Shown here: piece after piece, positions 60,804 to 64,000 of the stretch
Layout: each line of letters starts with the position of its first letter
How positions within the stretch are numbered: the stretch's first letter is position 1
Source of the DNA: JAFAXD01 sp963816775
GTDB lineage: Bacteria; Pseudomonadota; Alphaproteobacteria; Rhizobiales; Xanthobacteraceae
NCBI GenBank assembly: GCA_963816775.1
Contig: CAWFLX010000062.1
Location: 65,444-129,443 of the forward strand
DNA: 64,000 bases
Direction of reading: 5' to 3'
Made by a program: the position numbers and the translations under genes
Notes under the pieces: generated by a model
Database searches by the model: none
Seen by the model: only the letters and a program-made list of their open reading frames with translations
Told to the model about the DNA's origin: nothing

Positions 60804-60871
60804 CGCCTTTGGGTCATTAGCTGACACTGTCACTGCACTCCCGAATGTCCGCTAAGTGCCAATAGCCGACA
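60804..60871. repeat. Dispersed repeat, family P5 copy 3
   Basis: CCTTTGGGTCATTAGCTGAC and GAATGTCCGCTAAGTGCCAA followed by TAGCCGACAT repeat the unit of 58077. It fills the middle of the 373-bp gap (60593-60965) between the SLT and L,D-transpeptidase genes, which holds no other gene I can support. Confidence 0.65.
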
Positions 60872-60965
60872 TCGGGTCGGTCTAGCCGTGTTGGCGCGAG
60901 TCAAATAGGCTGGTCGCCGATCTTGATCGACGCAAGCGCGGGAAGCATTTCAACCGGGGCACGGC

Positions 60966-62489
60966 ATGGTAAATCAATTCATGACGGCGCAATCCACCGT
61001 GGCGATGCGGCGTTGGGGGGGTCCCGCCATTGTGTCGCTCACGGCGATGGTCGCACTGGCGGCGCTGACCGCCGACGCCACGGCGAGGCAGGCGCGTCCC
61101 ACGCCACCCACCGAGGCGACGGCGCCGCGTGATGCAGGCGAGCCGATCATGGCGATCGTGTCGATCAAGACCCAGCAGGTCACCTTCTACGACGCCGCGG
61201 GCTGGATCCTGCGCGCGCCGGTGTCGACCGGCACCAAGGGACGCGAGACGCCTGCCGGCATCTTCGCGGTCATTGAGAAGGACAAGGACCACCACTCGAG
61301 CCTCTATGACGATGCCTGGATGCCAAACATGCAGCGCATCACCTGGAACGGCATCGCGCTGCACGGCGGGCCGCTGCCCGGGTATGCGGCCTCGCACGGC
61401 TGCGTGCGGATGCCCTACGGCTTTGCGGAGAAGTTGTTCGACAAGACGTGGATCGGTATGCGGGTGATCATCTCGCCGAACGATGCGGCCCCAGTCGAGT
61501 TTTCCCACCCGGCGCTATTCGTGCCGAACGTGGAGGTCGTTGCGGCTGCTCCGGCGCGTGCCGAGACGCTCGCCCGCGAAGCCGAGGAGGCCGTCAAGAA
61601 GGACGACGAGGCGAACAAAGCCGCCGCGACAGCGGCGCGCGAGACAGCATCGCTCATGGCGTCGCTGCGCAAGCTGGAGTCGCTCAAGACCCGCGCCGAC
61701 GCCGAGCTCGCATTCGCCGACAGGGCGCTCGCCGCCGCAAAGACGGACCAAGCCAAGGCGCGGGCCGAGGAGCAGAAAGAGAAGGCCACCATTAAGGCCG
61801 CGGAAGCTGGGACGAAGCTCGACATCGCCAAGGCCGACGCAAAGTCGAAGCTCGACGCCGCGGCGGCCGCAAAAGACGCCGCCAAAGCGGCCCAGGCCAA
61901 GAAGGTCGACACCGCCAAGGCGGCGGTCGAGGCGAAGCTCGCGCTCGAGCCGGTCTCGGTTTACATCAGCCGCGCGACGCAGAAGCTTTACGTGCGGCGC
62001 AACACTCATAAGCGCTGGCCGGACGGGGGCGAGGTGTTCGATGCGACCATTGAGGTCCCGGTCACGATCCGCAGTCCCGACAAACGGATCGGCACGCATG
62101 TGTTCACGGCGATGGCGCGCAACGAAGCTGGCCTGCGCTGGACTGCTGTAACGATCGACAACGGGGACGACGCCAAGGCCGCGCTCGACCGCATCAACAT
62201 CCCGCAGGATGTGCTCGATCGCATTGCGCCGACTGCATTGCCGCGATCCTCGATCATTGTCTCGGACGAGCCGCTGAGCCGCGAGACCAACTATCGCACC
62301 GAGTTCGTCGCGGTGCTGAGCGACCAGCCCCAGGGCGGCTTCGTGACGCGCCGGCCTACGATCGATGCCCCCGTTTGGAGCAACAATTGGGGCAACCGCG
62401 GCTTTGGCAACTTTTTCCAGCGCAATTGGAACTCCCAACGTCCGCGCACCGGCCAATACTATCAACCGATGCAACAGCGCTGGTGGTAA
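60966..62489 (+). CDS. L,D-transpeptidase with a second, Cys-less YkuD-like domain
   Basis: Periplasmic enzyme of 507 residues that makes 3-3 cross-links or attaches proteins to murein. Signal anchor: IVSLTAMVALAALTADATA. The first YkuD domain (about 60-170) has the full active site HGGPLPGYAASHGCVRMP, with H133, H144 and C146. Residues 185-325 are an Ala/Lys/Glu-rich coiled coil. Residues about 330-470 repeat the beta-strand pattern (VSVYISRATQKLYVRR, TIEVPVTIRSPDKRIGTHVF) without a catalytic Cys. The C-terminus is Asn/Gln/Trp-rich (APVWSNNWGNRGFGNFFQRN). The start could also be ATG 60981. Confidence 0.88.
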   Translation: MVNQFMTAQSTVAMRRWGGPAIVSLTAMVALAALTADATARQARPTPPTEATAPRDAGEPIMAIVSIKTQQVTFYDAAGWILRAPVSTGTKGRETPAGIFAVIEKDKDHHSSLYDDAWMPNMQRITWNGIALHGGPLPGYAASHGCVRMPYGFAEKLFDKTWIGMRVIISPNDAAPVEFSHPALFVPNVEVVAAAPARAETLAREAEEAVKKDDEANKAAATAARETASLMASLRKLESLKTRADAELAFADRALAAAKTDQAKARAEEQKEKATIKAAEAGTKLDIAKADAKSKLDAAAAAKDAAKAAQAKKVDTAKAAVEAKLALEPVSVYISRATQKLYVRRNTHKRWPDGGEVFDATIEVPVTIRSPDKRIGTHVFTAMARNEAGLRWTAVTIDNGDDAKAALDRINIPQDVLDRIAPTALPRSSIIVSDEPLSRETNYRTEFVAVLSDQPQGGFVTRRPTIDAPVWSNNWGNRGFGNFFQRNWNSQRPRTGQYYQPMQQRWW

Positions 62490-62528
62490 GACGCGGCACG
62501 CCGGGCCTAGGCCGCACGGTCGCTCAGG

Positions 62529-62574
62529 GTCAAAAGCGGAAATGCTCATAACGAGCCGATGATGTCCGCTTTCC
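62529..62574. repeat. Dispersed repeat, family P5 copy 4, cut short at the IS
   Basis: GGGTCAAAAGCGGAAATGCT and then CATAACGAGCCGATGATGTC and CGCTTT form the left part of a P5-type unit. The expected right part is missing, and the IS110 element follows. Confidence 0.65.
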
Positions 62575-62629
62575 ACCCCATAGATGGGGTAATCGGCCGG
62601 CAGCTTGTGGATAGCTGAAGAATTTTGGG

Positions 62630-62702
62630 TGCTGCGCTTCAGGCTGATGGTGAAACGAGGTCCGCATTCGCGGCCTCAAGCATCAGAAGGAGAAGCGCAG
62701 CA
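62630..62702 (+). promoter_or_regulatory. Nested leader hairpin over the transposase start
   Basis: TGCTGCGCTTC (62630-62640) pairs with GAAGCGCAGCA (62692-62702). Inside it, CTGATG pairs with CATCAG (62644/62681), and GAGG-T-CCGC pairs with GCGG-CCTC around an ATTC loop (62657-62677). The outer stem covers the AGAAGGAG ribosome site and the A of the ATG, so folding should limit transposase translation. Confidence 0.7.
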
Positions 62703-63730
62703 TGGAGCATTTTGCGGGACTGGACGTTTCGGTCAAGGACACGAGCGTCTGCATTGTGGATGACACGGGCAAGATCATTCGGGAAGTAAAGGTGGCGAGT
62801 GAACCCGAAGCACTGTCGGCGGTGTTGAAGAGCCCGGCCTACCACTTCAAGCGAATTGGATTGGAAGCTGGGCCGCTGTCGCAATGGCTGTTGAGCGCTC
62901 TCGCCGAGGCGGGCCTGCCGGCGATCTGCGTTGAGACGCGGCACATGCAGGCGGTGCTGAAGGCTCAGATCAACAAGACGGACCGCAACGATGCGCGCGG
63001 CATCGCCCAGATGATGCGGGCGGGGCTTTACCGTCCGGTGCATGTGAAGACGTTACGCAGTCAGAAGCTGCGGATGCTGCTGACCCATCGCCAGCTGCTG
63101 CAGTCGAAGGCGATCGCAGTTGAGAACGACCTGCGCGGCACGTTACGCAACTTCGGTCTCAAGGTCGGCATGGTTGGGAAGGTGAAGTTTGAGGCCCGCA
63201 TCAGGGAGCTTGTCGAGAACCAGCCCGATTTGGCGGTTCTGGTCGAACCGATGCTCATTGTCCGGCGGGTGTTACGCGAACAGATTGTCATCCTGCATCG
63301 TCGCTTGCTGGCCATCGTCCGAGATGATGAGGTGTGCCGGCGCTTGATGACGACCCCTGGTGTCGGTCCCGTGGTGTCGCTGACCTATCGCGCCACCGTC
63401 GACGTGCCCGCTCGCTTCCACAAGTCCAAGTCCGTCGGGGCGGTGTTTGGGCTGACGTGCGCCAAGTATCAATCGGGCGAGATCGATCGGAGCGGCAGAA
63501 TATCCCGCTGCGGAGACGAGATGATGCGCGTCATGCTCTATGAAGCAGCTCAGAGCATGCTGCGGTCGAAGAAATGGTCCTGGCTCAAAGCCTGGGCGAT
63601 GCAGATCGCCAGGCGCCGCGGGATGAAAAAGGCGATCGTGGCCCTGGCACGCCGGTTGGCTGTGATCATGCACCGCATATGGGTTGACGGCACCGAGTTC
63701 CGGTGGACCCGGCAAGCCGCAGCGGCATGA
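62702..63730 (+). CDS. IS110-family transposase (DEDD recombinase)
   Basis: Transposase of 342 residues. The N-terminal RuvC-like domain has the DEDD set: D8 in FAGLDVSV, E55 in GLEAGPLSQW, and D94 and D97 in NKTDRNDARG. The C-terminal Tnp_20 domain has TTPGVGPVVSLTYRATVDVP, then YQSGEIDRSGRIS with the conserved serine region. A coiled-coil segment lies between. The complete domain set and length suggest an active protein. IS110 recombinases use a structured non-coding RNA from the element to choose target and donor DNA. Confidence 0.95.
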   Translation: MEHFAGLDVSVKDTSVCIVDDTGKIIREVKVASEPEALSAVLKSPAYHFKRIGLEAGPLSQWLLSALAEAGLPAICVETRHMQAVLKAQINKTDRNDARGIAQMMRAGLYRPVHVKTLRSQKLRMLLTHRQLLQSKAIAVENDLRGTLRNFGLKVGMVGKVKFEARIRELVENQPDLAVLVEPMLIVRRVLREQIVILHRRLLAIVRDDEVCRRLMTTPGVGPVVSLTYRATVDVPARFHKSKSVGAVFGLTCAKYQSGEIDRSGRISRCGDEMMRVMLYEAAQSMLRSKKWSWLKAWAMQIARRRGMKKAIVALARRLAVIMHRIWVDGTEFRWTRQAAAA

Positions 63731-64000
63731 CGGCCGTACAAGATCAAATGCAATAGAAGGAAACTCGAGCTCCACCGAGCGGTGGAACGATGTCCCTCGC
63801 GGGACGATGGATGAGGTGAGTTCGTTCGGTCGCTTGGACCTGCCGTTGGTCTGACGGCAAGGCCGCCCCATAGGTTGTTCCACCTCGTCTTCGAATCCCA
63901 TGATGGAAGGGCCTTGGTGCCGATTCCGAAGAGAAGCACGAGCCCGTGGGCGACATCGACACTGCAGCGGTGGATAGTCTGAAGACGCTTGACCCCAAAC
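63731..64000 (+). ncRNA. Candidate bridge RNA region, 3' of the transposase
   Basis: At least 270 nt without a gene. It contains three hairpins in order: TCCACC/GGTGGA with GAGC loop (63771-63786), GTCCC/GGGAC with TCGC loop (63792-63805) and TGCCGT/ACGGCA with a 7-nt loop (63841-63859). In IS1111-type relatives the guide (bridge or seek) RNA is encoded in the right-end non-coding DNA. Limits and expression are not shown by the sequence. Confidence 0.5.

Larger units (their letters stand above)
62576..64000 (+). mobile_element. IS110-family insertion sequence (right end outside the window)
   Basis: The element carries a single transposase gene flanked by short 5' and long 3' non-coding DNA. 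The left end is placed near 62576 because a P5 repeat stops there; an ACCCCAT-AG-ATGGGGT palindrome (62575-62590) lies on the junction. There are no terminal inverted repeats, as is usual in IS110. The right end is not reached. The P5 repeat at its left suggests that a palindromic repeat was the insertion target. Confidence 0.75.

Noticed and set aside
48694..64000. Prophage or integrative element with attR matching the tRNA-Asn 3' end
   Set aside because: No second copy of the tRNA 3' end and no phage structural or integrase gene could be seen; only an old island is plausible.

Overview
The window is about 64 kb of high-GC DNA from an alphaproteobacterium, most likely a Hyphomicrobiales member of the Xanthobacteraceae/Nitrobacteraceae (Bradyrhizobium-like) group. 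This rests on gene order and families: yajC-secD-secF with Mth938-like and phytoene-synthase-like genes, argS-SPOR-nagZ-scpAB-tatABC-serS-surE-pcm, an exoR homologue, DUF3551 and DUF1127 small proteins, and several dispersed palindromic repeats of the kind I associate with these genomes. The assignment is inferred from recognition; no search was run.

Region 1 (1-9.5 kb): 5'-truncated trmFO, an unusual kinase-like/AMP-binding-C fusion, a ClC channel with CBS tail, a translationally coupled HxlR-MATE-SDR operon divergent from osmC, a MetE-like methyltransferase and a YfcE-type phosphoesterase.

Region 2 (9.5-28.7 kb): the conserved core. It holds secretion (SecDF-YajC, TatABC), chromosome segregation (ScpAB), cell wall (NagZ, an NlpD-like activator, a SPOR protein with a frameshift), translation (SerS, ArgS), protein repair and nucleotide metabolism (Pcm, SurE, Dgt) and Fe-S assembly (ErpA). 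Four palindromic repeat units of three families, plus one further repeat between surE and serS, sit in its intergenic gaps.

Region 3 (28.7-48.7 kb): an RND permease/adaptor pair, xthA, exoR overlapping ilvD, a 3-methyladenine glycosylase, prfC, valS, an MFS transporter, tolC, a second PIMT-like methyltransferase, tRNA-Cys, an MDR oxidoreductase, a DUF1127 protein and tRNA-Asn.

Region 4 (48.7-55.9 kb), immediately 3' of tRNA-Asn, is accessory DNA with many small or broken genes. It contains one intact and three decayed copies of a four-cysteine protein family, a startless small ORF, and remnants of a DNA ligase, a cupin and an MDR oxidoreductase that abut one another.

Region 5 (55.9-64 kb): a PAS-GGDEF-EAL protein, then a cell-wall cluster (MepA endopeptidase, SLT-domain protein, L,D-transpeptidase) interspersed with four copies of a dispersed repeat. 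An IS110-family element ends the window, directly after the last of these repeats. Its transposase has the full DEDD set, its start codon lies in a nested hairpin, and at least 270 nt of hairpin-rich non-coding DNA follows it. That layout makes it a candidate for a bridge-RNA-guided recombinase and is the most interesting system here.
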